Assembly: GCF_040802235.1 (NCBI RefSeq)
Contig: NC_133168.1
Span: 35,545,759 to 35,609,758, forward strand
Reading direction: 5' to 3'
DNA: 64,000 nucleotides
Origin: Manis javanica
Lineage: Eukaryota > Chordata > Mammalia > Pholidota > Manidae
Part shown: piece after piece, positions 30,811 to 42,498 of the stretch
How the letters are laid out: every line of letters starts with the position of its first letter
Numbering within the stretch: the stretch's first letter is position 1
Translations under genes and position numbers: made by a program
The notes under the pieces: generated by a model
Database searches by the model: none
What the model saw: only the letters and a program-made list of their open reading frames with translations
What the model was told of the DNA's origin: nothing

Positions 30811-33800
30811 CTAGCTTATTTCACTGAGCATAGTACACTCTAGCTCCATCCATGTTGTTGCAAATGGTAGGATTTGTTTTCTTCTTATGACTGAATAATA
30901 TTCCATTGTGTATATGTACCACATCTTTATCCATTCATCTACTGATGGACACTTACGTTGCATCCATTTCGTGGTTATTGTAAATAGTGCTGTGATAAAC
31001 ATAGGGGTGCATCTGTCTTTTTCAAACTGGGCTGCTGCATTCTTAGGGTAAATTCCTAGGAGTAGAATTCTTGGGTCAAATGGTATTTCTATTTTGAGCT
31101 TTTTGAGGAACCTCCATACTGCTTTCCACAATGGTTGAACTAATTTACATTCCCACCAGCAGTGTAGGAAGGTTCCCTTTCTCCACAACCTCGCCAACAT
31201 TTGTTGTTGTTTGTCTTTTTGATGGGGGCGATCCTTACTGGTGTGAGGTGATATTTCATTGTGGTTTTAATTTGCATTTCTCTGATAACTAGCAATATGG
31301 AGCATCTTTTCATGTGTCTGTTGGCCATCTGAATTTCTTCTTTGGATAAGTGTCTGTTCAGCTCCTCTACCCATTTTTTAATTGGATTATTTGATTTTTG
31401 TTTGTTGAGGTGTGTGAGCTCTTTATATATTTTGGATGTCAAACCTTTATTGGATCTGTCATTTATGAATATATTCTCCCATACTGTAGGGTACCTTTTT
31501 GTTCTATTGATGATGTCCTTTGCTGTACAGAAGTTTTCCAACTTGATATAGTCCCACTTGTTCAATTTTGCTTTTGTTTCCCTTGCATGGGAAATATGTT
31601 CATGAAGAAGCTGCTCATGTTTATGTCCAAGAGATTTTTGCCTATGTTTTTTCTAAGAGTTTTATGGTTTCATGACTTACATTCAGATCTTTGATCCATG
31701 TCGAATTTACTTTTGTGAATGGGGTTAGACAGTGATCCAGTTTCATTCTCTTACATGTAGCTGTCCAGTTTTGCCAACACCAGCTGTTGAAGAGGCTGTC
31801 ATTTCCCCATTGTATGTTCATGGATCCTTTATCATATATTAAATGACCATATATGTTTGGGTTAATGCCTGGAGTCTCTATTCTGTTCCACTAGAGTGTG
31901 GGTATGTTCTTGTGCCAGTCTGGATTACTGTGGCTTTCTAGAAGAGCTTGAAGTTGGGGAGTGAGATCCCCACCTACTTTATTCTTCCTTCTCAGGATTG
32001 CTCTGGCTATTCAGGGTCTTTGGCGGTTCTATATGAATTTTTGAACTATTTGTTCCAGTTTGTTGAAGAATGCTGTTGGTAATTTGATAGGGACTGCATT
32101 GACTCTGTAGATTGCTTTAGTCAGGATGGCCATTTTGATGATATTAATTCTTCTTAGCCAAGTGCATGGGATGAGTTTCTATTTGTTAGTGTCCTCTTTA
32201 ATATCTTTAAGAGTGTCTTATAGTTTTCAGGGTATAGGTCTTTCACTTCCTTGGTTAAATTTATTCCTAGGTATTTTATTCTTTTTGATGCAATTATGAA
32301 TGGAATTGTTTTCCTGATTTCACTTTCTATTAGTTCATTGTTAGTATGTAGGAAAGACACAGATTTCTGTGTATTAGTTTTGTATTCTGCAACTTTCCTG
32401 AATTCTGATATTGGTTCTAGTAGTTTTGGAGTGGAGTCTATAGATTTTTTAATGTACAATATCATGTCACTGCAAATAGTGACAGTTTAACTTCTTCTTT
32501 AACAATTTGGATTCCTTGTATTTCTTTGTTTTGTCTAATTGCCATGGCTAGGACCTCCAGTACTATGTTGAATAACAGTGGGGAGAGTAGGCATCCCTGT
32601 CTTGTTCCTATCTTAGAGGAAAAGCTTTCAGCTTCTTGCTATTCAGTATGATGTTGGCTGTGGGTTTGTCATATACGTCCTTTATTATGTTGAGGTACTT
32701 GTCCTGTATACCCATTTTGTTGAGAGTTTTTATCATGAATGGATGTTGAATTTTGTCGAATGCTTTTTCAGCATCTGTGGAGATGATCATGTGATTTTTG
32801 TCCTTTTTGTTTATGTGGCGGATGATGTTGATGGATTTTCGAATGTTGTACCATCCTTGCATCCCTGAGATGAATCCCGCTTGGTCATGGTGTATGATCC
32901 TCTTGATGTATTTTTGAATTCGGTTTGCTAATATTTTGTTGAGTATTTTTGCACCTATGTTCATCAGGCATATTGGTCTGTAATTTTCTTTTTTTGGTGG
33001 TGTCTTTGCCTGTTTTTGGTATTAGGGTGATACTGGCTTCATAGAATGAGTTTGGGAGTATTCCCTCCTCTCTATTTTTTGGAAAACTTTAAGGAGAATG
33101 GGTATTATGTCTTCTCTGTATGTCTGATAAAATTCCTCAGAAAATCCATCTGGACGGGGGGTTTTGCTCTTGGGTAGTTCTTTGATTACCTCTTCAATTT
33201 CATTGCTAGTAATTGGTCTGTTTAGATTTTCTGTTTCTTCCTTGGTCAGTCTTGGAAGGTTGTATTTTCCTAGGAAGTTGTCCATTTCTCCTAGGTTTTC
33301 CAGCTTGTTAGCATATAGGTTTTCATAGTATTCTCTAATATTTCTTTGTATTTCTGTGGGGTCCGTCATGATTTTTCCTTTCTCATTTCTGATTCTGTTG
33401 ATGTGTGTTGACTCTCTTTTTCTCTTAATAAGTCTGGCTAGAGGCTTATCAATTTTGTTAATTTTTTCAAAGAACCAGCTCTTGGTTTCATTGATTTTTT
33501 TCTATTGTTTTATTCTTCTCAATTTTATTTATTTCTTCTCTGATCTTTATTATGTCCTCCTTCTGCTGACTTTGGGCCTCATTTGTTCTTCTTTTTCCAA
33601 TTTCAATAACTGTGACTTTATACTATTAATTTGGGATTGTTCTTCCGTTTTTAAATATGCCTGGATAGCTATATACTTTCCTCTTAAGACTGCTTTTGCT
33701 GCATCCCACAGAAGTTGGGGCTTTGTGTTGTTGTTGTCATTTGTTTCCATATGTTTCTTGATCTCCATTTTAATTTGGTCATTGATGAATTGATTATTTA

Positions 33801-34580
33801 GGAGCATGTTGTTAAGCCTCCATGTGTTTGTGAGCCTTTTTGCTTTTTTTGTACAATTTATTTCTAGTTTTATACTTTTGTGGTCTGAAAAGTTGGTTAG
33901 TGGGATTTTAATCTTTCGGAATTTACTGAGGCTCTTTTTGTGGCCTAGTATGTGGTCTATTCTGGAGAATGTTCCATGTGCACTTGAGAAGAATGTTTAT
34001 CCTGTTGCTTTTGAATGTAGAGTTCTATAGATGTCTATTAGGTCCATCTGTTCTAGTATGTTGTTCAGTGCCTCTGTGTCCTTACTTATTTTCTGTCTGT
34101 TGAATCTGTCCTTTGGAGTTAATGGTGTGTTAAAGTCTCCCAAAATGAATGCTTTGTATTCTATTTCCTCCTTTAATTCTGTTAGTATTTGTTTCCCATA
34201 TATTGGTGCTTCTGTATTGGGTGCATATATGTTTATAATGGTCATATCCTCTTTTTGGACTGAGCCCTTTATCATTATGTAATGTCCTTCTTTATCTCTT
34301 GTTACTTTCTTTATTTTGAAGTCTATTTTGTCTGATACTAGTATTGCCACACCTGCTTTCTTCTCTCTGTTGTTTTCATTAAATATCTTTCTCCATCCCT
34401 TAACTTTTATTCTGTGCCTGTCTTTGGGTTTGAGGTGGGTCTCCTGTAAGCAGCATATAGATGGGTCTTGCTTTTTTATCCATTCTATTACTCTGTGTCT
34501 TTTTCTTGGTGCATTCAGTACATTTACATTTAGGGTGATTTTTGAAAGATATGGACTTATTGCTATTGCAGGCTTTAGAT
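30811..34580 (-). pseudogene. L1 ORF2 of the nested minus-strand L1
   Basis: Endonuclease segments (LNVNVLN, LQETHLK, ILGDFNTPL) lie at 34593-33997, RT at 33370-32154, and the C-terminal zinc-knuckle-like segment at 31200-30811. The initiator is changed from ATG to ATA near 34567, and the catalytic FADD box is destroyed by a 1-nt loss near 32470. Further frameshifts occur near 33050 and 31600. At the endonuclease/RT boundary this copy reads GEMDNF without the stop seen in copies A and B, and it lacks their later +1 shift, so it serves as an outgroup. Confidence 0.85.
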
Positions 34581-34757
34581 TTGTGGTTACCAAAGTTTCA
34601 AGGTTAGCTTGTTTACTACCTTCCTGTCTGACTTAACTCGCTTATTGAGCTGTTATAAACACAGTCTGATGATTATTTCTTTCCCTTCTTTTTCCTCCTC
34701 CTTCATTTTTTGTATGTTGGGTGTTTTGTTCTGTGCTCTTTTCAGGAGTACTCCCAT

Positions 34758-35628
34758 CTAGAGCAGTCCCTCTAAGACACCCTGTAGAGGTGGTTTGAGG
34801 GATGCAAATTCCCTCAACTTTTGCTTGTCTGGGAATTGTTTAATCCCTCCTTCATATTTAAATTATAATCGTGGTGGATACAGTATCCTTGGTTCAAGGC
34901 CCTTCTGTTTCATTGCATTAAATATATCATGCCATTCTCTCCTGGCCTGTAAAGTTTCTGTTGAGAAGTCTGATGATAGCCGGATGGGTTTTCCTTTGTA
35001 GGTGACCTTTTTCTGTCTCTGGCTACCTTTAATACTCTGTCCTTGTCCTTGATCTTTGCCATTTTAATTATTATTTGTCTTGGTGTTGTCCACTTTGGGT
35101 CCTGTCTCTCAGGAGTTGTGTGTGCCTCTGTAATCTGAGCAACTATTTCCTCCCCCAGTTTGGGGAAGTTCTGAGCAATTATTTCTTCAAAGACACTTCT
35201 ATCCCTTTTTCTCTCTCTTCTTCCTCTGGTACCCCTATAATGTGGATATTGTTCCTTTTGGATTGGTCCCACAGTTCTCTTAATATTGTTTCATTCCTGG
35301 AGATCCTTTTATCTCTCTCTGCGTCAGCTTCTATACATTCCTGTTCTCTGATTTCCATTCCACCAATGGCCTCTTGCATCTTATCCATTCTGCTTATAAA
35401 TACTTCCAGAGTTTGTTTCACTTCTGTTATCTCCCTCCAGACATCTGTAATCTCCCTCTGGACTTCATCCCTTAGCTTTTGCATATTTCTCTGCAGCTCT
35501 GTCAGCATGTTTATGATTTTTATTTTGAATTCTTTTTCAGGGAGACTGGTTAGGTCTGCCTCTACAGATCCTTTCTCAGGTGTTGTTTGAACTATCTTGG
35601 ACTGGACTAAATTGTTTTGCCTTTTCAT
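34758..35628 (-). pseudogene. L1 ORF1 of the nested minus-strand L1
   Basis: It starts MKRQNNLVQSK at 35628. The frame stays open to about 35179 and then shifts into the frame ending near 34910. The RRM-like part (IIGVPEEEEREKG) and C terminus (GENGMIYLMQ) are visible. The coiled coil has only one partial copy of the 11-residue unit (ELQRNMQKLRD), fewer than copies A (two) and B (three). Confidence 0.8.
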
Positions 35629-36410
35629 GGTGATAGCGGTGGCTGTAGGCAGGTTGCAGGTGTGTCAGCTGGGAGAAGAAAGTCCTTTCCTGCTTGCTGG
35701 ATGCCGTGCCCTTCTCTGCTGCCTGTAATGGTTACCCGCACTCCTGAAGCAGCCACGGGCTTAGTCCCCTTAGCTGCTGTGGGCGGGGTCTCCATCAGAG
35801 CAGCATGGAGCCCTGAGGGGAGTGGCATGCACTCCAGGTGCACTCTTCTGTGCTAGCAGCACCCCTGCCAGGCAGCTGTGTAGCAGCAGTGGCCTTTGGT
35901 TCTGGCCTGGGCAGCTGTGCATTGGGGCTGGGATTACGGTCAGCTGCTGGGAGCACACCTGCTCCCTCTGGCTCAGCTACAGGTGTGTGCGTGGCTCTCC
36001 CACGTGGGCCTCTACTGGACTCCTATGGCTTCACTGCCGCCTGTATCCAGGCTGTTCAGTTGCGCCGCTGCAGGCAGCCTCTCCTGGTCCTCTCTGGCAC
36101 TGTTGGCATACGGATCTGCTCCCGGTCCCTTCCAACACCGCCATCCCCGGCACACGCTGCCACTCTCCCACTACTGGGCCAGTGTGCCGGGGTCCATGCC
36201 AATTGGAGGAATGACTGGCAGGCTTGTATCTTACCCCCTTTGTGTGATGTTGAGTTCTCCCAGATGTAGATGTATCCTGGCTGTTGTACTGCATCCACTG
36301 GTGTATCTTTTAGGAATAGTTGTATTTATTGTATTTTCATAAAGATATATTTTTTGGAGAGGAGATTTCCTCTGAACTACTCATGCTGCCATCTTCCCTT
36401 GATCCTCCCC
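35629..36410 (-). promoter_or_regulatory. 5' UTR of the nested minus-strand L1
   Basis: GC-rich sequence between ORF1 and the 5' end, with few CpGs left. It contains no 209-bp monomer repeats. Open + strand frames of up to 148 codons across it are antisense to the L1 and have no known domain. Confidence 0.6.
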
Positions 36411-36455
36411 TATGTTTTTTTTCTAAGAGTTTTATGGTTTCATGACTTAGAGTCA
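36411..36455 (-). mobile_element. Outer minus-strand L1, 5' remnant
   Basis: The wording tatgttttttttctaagagttttatggtttcatgactta equals the nested L1 at about 31640-31680. It is the far side of the outer L1 split by the nested insertion, with about 0.43 kb of target missing between the two parts. Confidence 0.65.
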
Positions 36456-37464
36456 GGGCTTTTTTTTTCCTGGTCTTCATGCGTTCACAATAAGGATATA
36501 AGATTTTGCTGTTTTATCATAAGACAGGCTCTGAGGCAAACTATGCTTGTCAGAGAGGTGATAGTATGGATTGCAGCATGTTTAATTAAATTGCTCCTCC
36601 TTCCTTTACTCAATCTCAATTTAATTAAGAATTAAATTTGAAATTAGTTTGCCTTTTTACTTTTTCTTAGACTTGAGGGTCATGGGAATAACCTTAAACT
36701 TAGTCATTTCATTTTCATTTTAACCTTCACAGTTATCTTGCAACTCAAACAAATATTAGTCATTTTAACAATGGGTTAGAAGAATTATTTGGACATTTCA
36801 TAGGACTTTGGCTCAGGTAAGTTACAAGAATAATACATTTTCTCAGGAATTATTGCTTTCCTGATTTTGGATCTCCCATAAATTTTCTAAGTTTTATCAG
36901 GCTCTAAAAGTGCTTTAGCAGAATGCTGTGGCTTAAATATATTTGGGGAAATTATCAGATTCTCTTTATTCACAATATAGTACCTATATCATCTAAGGAA
37001 AATTTTAATAATATTGTGTAAAAATGCATTTTATAATTTCCTTTAAATTTTTCCTTAACCATTGTTTACCTATTCATGATGTAAATGGAGCCCAGTAGTA
37101 GCCCTTATAAAGCTATTATAAAGATGCTTTAGGAGGTGACTGGAGCTACAGGCAAAGTGATCCCTTCTTCTTACCCACGTCCTCAGAGATGTCAAATAAA
37201 AGCTGTGTTTAACAGTATTTACCTCTAAACTATGGCATCAGCAAGAGCTACATTCAAGTACAGGAATCTGTCAAGAGGCAGGCTCTGGTCACATTTTCTT
37301 AACATCTGTCTTCCAGCCACAGACTGAAATTCTTCTAGGAGTGAGTTGAGAGGGTCTGATGGGGATAACCCCAAGCCTGTGTCACCTCCTAGAGTTACTT
37401 GTCCAGATTCTTCTACCTCTCTGGATGTCTGGACATATAATAGCAGGTAGACTTACTTAATATT
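36456..37464. other. Unique AT-rich DNA, no gene seen
   Basis: No recognised exon or young repeat. Confidence 0.35.
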
Positions 37465-37905
37465 AAGTGCCAGGCACTGTTTCAAGCACCTTACATGTGA
37501 AATATGTTTATTCTTCACAACAATTCTATAAAGGTAGAGAGTGCAACACACACATACTTTCTTGGTCCCCTGCCCCTACTTTTCCCCCTCTATTGTCTTA
37601 TCACTTTGATGCACATATTTTATTTATTTATTATGTTGCTGTTTTGTCTTTGCTATAGAATATAAATGTCACAAGGGCAGGAATTCCCATTGGTTTTGAT
37701 CACTGGTATACCTCTAGAACAGAGGCTGGCACTCAAGAAATATTCATTGGATGTTGAATAAATGAGGTTCATAGAGAGTAAATAATTCACTAATGAAATG
37801 AATGATGCTGATGAAACTAGTAAAGAGGCAGAGTTACGAACTGATCACAGGCTGTTTATCTCCAGAACGCACACTCTAAACTGTGTTACACTGTGTAAAA
37901 TTAGG
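37465..37905. repeat. MIR (minus) split by an L2 3' end (plus)
   Basis: 37465-37540 reads as reverse MIR (gtgccaggcactgtttcaagcaccttacatgtg...caattctataaaggtag). 37545-37770 is the L2 tail (gaatataaatgtcacaagggcagg...gaataaatgag). 37775-37905 looks like the rest of the MIR (ctagtaaagaggcagagttacgaactg). The three-part reading is inference. Confidence 0.55.
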
Positions 37906-37944
37906 CAACTGATGGCTTTTAAAGCTATGACTCATAATATTAAT

Positions 37945-38105
37945 TTCACATTAGAGTTATATCTGGCACTTTAAAAAATACAGATGCCTACTAATCCCCA
38001 CTATGCTCCATTAGATTCCCCTGTAGTGGGTCTGGAGTCACTCACTACATTTTGTCCTAAAATTTCCAAGTGAACTTAATTGGCATCTAAAGTAGAGAAT
38101 CAATG
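37945..38105 (+). repeat. hAT-Charlie-type non-autonomous DNA transposon fragment
   Basis: ctggcactttaaaaaatacagatgcctactaatcccc and gtgggtctggagtc follow the layout of MER5/MER20-like elements. Diverged; the subfamily is unsure. Confidence 0.4.
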
Positions 38106-38305
38106 CTTAAACTTTATCTCAGTAAATCCTTTAATTTTATATATCTTTGAAATTTATTATTAAAGGAGTTCAAACTAGGCTGGAGACAGAAAGGCAAATG
38201 GAAGAGAGTAGGACTAGAGCCTGCTTCTGAGTTACATTCATGATCTGGCTTACAGTTGGGTTCATGGTTGAGCTCATGAATGTTTCTATAAAGATTTACC
38301 AATTA

Positions 38306-39415
38306 TGGGACTATATCAAGCTGAAAAGCTTCTGTACAGCAAAGGATACCATCAATAGAACAAAAAGACACCCTACAGTATGGGAGAATATATTCATAAA
38401 TGACAGATCTGATAAAGGGTTTACATCCAAAATATATAAAGAGCTCACACACCTCAACAAACAAAAAGCAAATAATCCAATTAAAAAATGGGCAGAGAAG
38501 CTGAACAGACACTTCTCCAAAGAAGAAATTCAGATGGCCAACAGGCACTAATCATCAGAGAAATGCAAATTAAAACCATAATGAGATATCACCTCACACC
38601 AGTAAGGATCGCCCCCATCAAAAAGACAAACAACAACAAATGTTGGCAAGGTTGTGGAGAAAGGGAACCCTCCTACACTGCTGGTGGGAATGTAAATTAG
38701 TTCAACCATTGTGGAAAGCAGTATGGAGGTTCCTCAAAAAGCTCAAAATAGAAATACCATTTGACCCAAGAATTCCACTCCTAGGAATTTACCTTAAGAA
38801 TGCAGCAGCCCAGTTTGAAAAAGACAGATGCACCCCTATGTTTATCGCAGCATTATTTACAATAGCCACAAAATGGATGCAACCTAAGTGTCCATCAGTA
38901 GATGAATGGATAAAGAAAATGTGGTACATATACACAATGGAATATTATTCAGCTATAAGAAGAAAACAAATCCTACCATTTGCAACAACATGGATGGAGT
39001 TAAAGGGTATTATACTCAGTGAAATAAGGCAGGTAGAAAAAGACAAGTATCAAATGATTTAACTCATCTGTGGAGTATAAGAACAAAGAAAAAAACAGAA
39101 GGAACAAAACAGCAGTAGACTCACCAAACTCAAGAATGGACTAAAAGTTACCAAAGGGAAAGGGACTGTGGAGAATGCATGGGAAGGGAGTGATAAGGGG
39201 GAAGAAAGCGGGGGAAATTACTATTAGCAGACATAATGTTGAGAGGGGGCATGGGGAGGGCTTTACAACACAGAGAAGACAAGTAGTGATTTTATAGCAT
39301 CTTACTACACTGATGGACAGTGCCTGTAAGGGGTATGTGGGGGGACTTGATGATGGGGGGAGTCTAGTGAACATAATGTTGCTCATGTAATTGTAGATTA
39401 ATGATACCAAAAAAA
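38306..39415 (+). mobile_element. 5'-truncated L1 with 12-bp target-site duplication
   Basis: It starts in the ORF2 C-terminal region (frame near 38240-38551, [19 protein letters not shown]) and runs through the zinc-knuckle-like segment ([16 protein letters not shown], shifted frame), the ORF2 end (39062) and the polypurine 3' UTR to an A-run. The 12-mer atttaccaatta flanks both sides (38294-38305 and 39416-39427), which is the mark of target-primed reverse transcription. Truncation is normal for L1 insertions. It belongs to the older group like the nested minus L1 and has no ERV tail. Confidence 0.9.
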
Positions 39416-39427
39416 ATTTACCAATTA

Positions 39428-40394
39428 ATCCTAAATGATACAAACACTGGCCTCTGACTCATAACTAGAGACTTTACAATAGGCTGATAATGAACTAATA
39501 ATGATCTATATGATTTAAAGTAAATGGCTTAACCATACAGTGCTTTAACCACTTGTCTTAGGTATTAAATATATATTCTCTAATAATAATATTAAATATA
39601 TAATGGCATATTATATATTATAAAAGATAATAATAGTCTATTATGTATATATTATTATAAATAATATATATTCTATATATTCTATTACATTAAATATACT
39701 TTATGTCTTGTCCACAAGGAATTCAATAATCTTGCACCAGCAAAGAAACAGAATTATGACTCTAATATCCCATTAAGAAAAATAACTGTAATGAGGAATG
39801 TTCTGATAGAAAATGCTATTATTTTTATTAAAACAGTAATTAATAATTTCAAAATTATTGTTCCCTTTCAGATATCTGTGTCTAACAATAGATGGACATC
39901 CCAGCCTCCCCTCCCCCCCGGGATTGGACATTAGGAAATTGCTTCTTTCACAGCTCTTAGTTAATGATCCACACTCTACTAGATAAGTAGTATTTTTAAA
40001 AAGTACTTTTCTGGTGAAACATTATCCCTTCAAATCATGAGATAATCTTTGCCACAGCAATGCAATGGAACATGGAGCAGAATGACTGGAAATAATAGCT
40101 ATCCCAGTAAGATTGTTATTTGCTGATGTGGTAGGTAACTTACTCATCCTAAAACTAATTACAGTAAAGAATGTATTTAACATATACCTGTAAAACTGAA
40201 CATCCTTTTTTTTTTTAAAGTACTGTGCAGATACCTTAACTCATTCACTCATTTACTTTAAAAAATTATGTGAGTTTATGCTCTAAGAAGCAGATGCCAT
40301 TTCAGGATTAAATATGCAACAAATTTATTAGGGTAAATGCCAGTAACAGAAAGTAGGGAGGGGAGAATGGAAATACAAAATGTGAATCTCATAA
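39428..40394. other. AT-rich DNA, low-complexity part 39565-39710
   Basis: 39565-39710 is nearly all A and T (tatatattattataaataat type). The rest shows no gene. Confidence 0.5.
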
Positions 40395-40690
40395 TATTCT
40401 AGTGTTATTTAGAATCCTCCAGTGCTTTCTCATGGCCATTAGAATGTACAAAGTAAACTGAACATGGCCTGTGAGACTGCATGGTCTGGTGTCTACTCAC
40501 TTTCACAACCTCAATTTTTTAATTCTTTCCCTTTACCTTTTTCCTCTCCAGACATGTTGGTGAACTTTTAGCTTCTTAGAAAATGTACTTCTGTCTCTTG
40601 TTCACAGGACTTTGCATTTGATATTTAGTCCCCACCTTTCCATGTAACTAAATCCTATTCCACTCACATCTCAGTTTAAACGTGACATAT
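40395..40690 (+). repeat. L2 LINE fragment
   Basis: Landmarks: gaatcctccagtgctttctcatggcc, aactgaacatggcctgtgagactgcatggtctgg, tttccatgtaactaaatcc, cactcacatctcagtttaaacgtgac. This is L2 order on the + strand. Confidence 0.65.
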
Positions 40691-41029
40691 AAAAATACTG
40701 TATATGAATTCAGCAGTCAGTAGATGTCCCTCCCACTCCTCACCTCCAACTTTCAAAGGGATTTTCTTTATGCTAACACACAGGAGGTACAGTTACCAAA
40801 GCCATGTCTGCTGCTGGCCTTTCCTATTAATTCCACCATGACTTTGATGTGACTTTATTTATATCTTATTTAGTCATTTTAGGTGGTCAGATTTTCCTTA
40901 GTTTTCAGCCTGACTTCAGAGTACATGCAGTAGCAGGCATGATCAGGAAACCAAGATATTTTGCCTAATTTTGCCTACTCTGCTTTAATAGCTGGGAATG
41001 AGTGTAATAGCTGGGAGTTGGTCGTTTGG

Positions 41030-41280
41030 ATTCATGGCAAGGACATGAGTTTGGGTGTCAAATTCAGGTTGTGACTCCAACTCCACCCCAGACAGCTGTT
41101 TGAGTTGACCCTTCAGTCTCAGGTCTGCATGGGCCAAAAGGACAGAGGAATCATGGTACACATGGAAGAACATGGTGGGTGCTGGTTGTTTAGGTTTGGA
41201 ATCTTCACAAGATTGTTGTGAGGATTGAGGATTGCATGCAATGATATATAATATAAAGTACAAAAAGAGCCTGGCTTTGT
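41030..41280 (+). repeat. MIR-like SINE
   Basis: ttgggtgtcaaattcaggttgtgactccaactcc and aagattgttgtgaggattgagg fit MIR core wording. Diverged. Confidence 0.5.
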
Positions 41281-42373
41281 CAGACACCAATGGTAGACAA
41301 ATCTGGGTGGCCCTTGAGACCCATTATCACCCCTTTACCCCGCCAATTTTGAAACCCAGTCAACCCGAGTTCCCTCAGGCTGCTAATTGACTATGTCCTT
41401 CCATTGCACATATGTTCACTGCCCTCCCCCGCCCCATCCCTGTCAGTGTGTGGAGACTTACAGGGGCCAGGTGTCATCCTTCTGAGAGTTTGTATAGTCC
41501 TGACCTAAATCTTGAGTGATGAAGGCACAGGTGGTTGGTTGGGTGCACTCTCCTACTTGTCTGCTTTTAAGTATTCTCTTAATTAATCCCATTTCATATT
41601 TGTGCTATGGGTCACTGCCCATGACCCTTTTGCATGACAATTGGAGACCAGTGATAATTGGTAGGAAGCAGCAGAGTTTAACTGGCCCACCAAGGATGGG
41701 AAACAACCCTCATACAGGGGTCTAGTCACCTGAGAATCTAGGGCCGGTGTTTGCTAGTCCAAGATCATGTTTGGTGACACCAGAAGAGTCCTTCAAACAC
41801 CAAAGCTCTCAAATCCTCAAGTCACTGGAAAGAGGTGGATTTTCTACAAAAGAAAACCTGGAAGAGTGTGACTCCTAGTTGTCTGATTTTTGTAAAGTTT
41901 CAGATATCGTTTTAGCAGGTCTGGGTAGAGGCCAGGCCTGTTTTTGAAGATGTCCATCACAAGCTGTAATGTGTACTACTGGATAAGGGCTGCGGCAGTA
42001 AGTCATCTCCAAAGTCCCATCAACTCTAGTTCAAGAGGCAGGTTTCACTGTAAAAATATGGGTTCTCTCCCTTGTTTTGTTAGAGAAATTATATAAAATA
42101 ATCTGTTTGTAACCCTACCTTGCCTTCCTCCCCAAATTTCTTGTACCTTTCATAGTTCTTCATAAAATCTGATGCCCTGTGTTGCATCTGGGGTAAATAC
42201 ACAGTCTCCTGCAAAGTTAAGATGTTTATACAGCTTTTGTATGTCACACTGTGATGCTCTGATGCATGTTATGTAATTTTTTTCTGCATTCCACTTAAAG
42301 ACCACTACTCTGTTTTACAATTTCTCCTTTTTATATGCAAAAGCCATTTTTAATTTGCTGTGTGACCTACAAC
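41281..42373. other. Unique DNA with a possible hAT fragment
   Basis: 41890-42000 (ttttagcaggtctgggtagaggccaggcctg) resembles the reverse strand of a MER5/MER20-type element. The rest is anonymous. Confidence 0.35.
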
Positions 42374-42498
42374 ATGCATTCAGATACTTTCCTGGCCCAC
42401 CACTACAGTAACCAGGAGACAGCCCGCATCCTGGAGGAGCACACAGAAGATGGAAGGCTGAGAAGTAAGAGCCTACAGAGAAGAAAGGAAAATCTGAG
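42374..42498 (+). CDS. Candidate exon of unknown gene (41 codons, donor site)
   Basis: I do not recognise the product. An ATG at 42374 opens 41 codons plus 2 nt (MHSDTFLAHHYSNQETARIL..., rich in charged residues) and runs into ctgag/gtaagg, a strong 5' splice-donor match with the GT at 42499. An alternative exon start is after the AG at 42382-42383, but the upstream pyrimidine tract is weak. GC content and codon third positions are higher than in the flanking AT-rich DNA. It could be a real coding or lncRNA exon or a chance open stretch. Confidence 0.25.

Larger units (their letters stand above)
30402..36410 (-). mobile_element. Near full-length minus-strand L1 nested in the outer L1
   Basis: From 36410 down to 30402 the minus strand carries a complete L1 layout: 5' start (ggaggatcaagggaagatggcagc), GC-rich 5' UTR, ORF1, ORF2, polypurine 3' UTR and a poly(A) tail at about 30402-30410. 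It is older than copies A and B: it has many scattered stops and shifts and no 209-bp monomer array. It has no ERV-derived tail, so the tail is not a general property of L1s here. Confidence 0.85.

Noticed and set aside
35617..36342. Three overlapping + strand ORFs of 130-148 codons
   Set aside because: They lie antisense in the GC-rich 5' UTR of the nested minus-strand L1. Three overlapping frames being open shows a composition effect.
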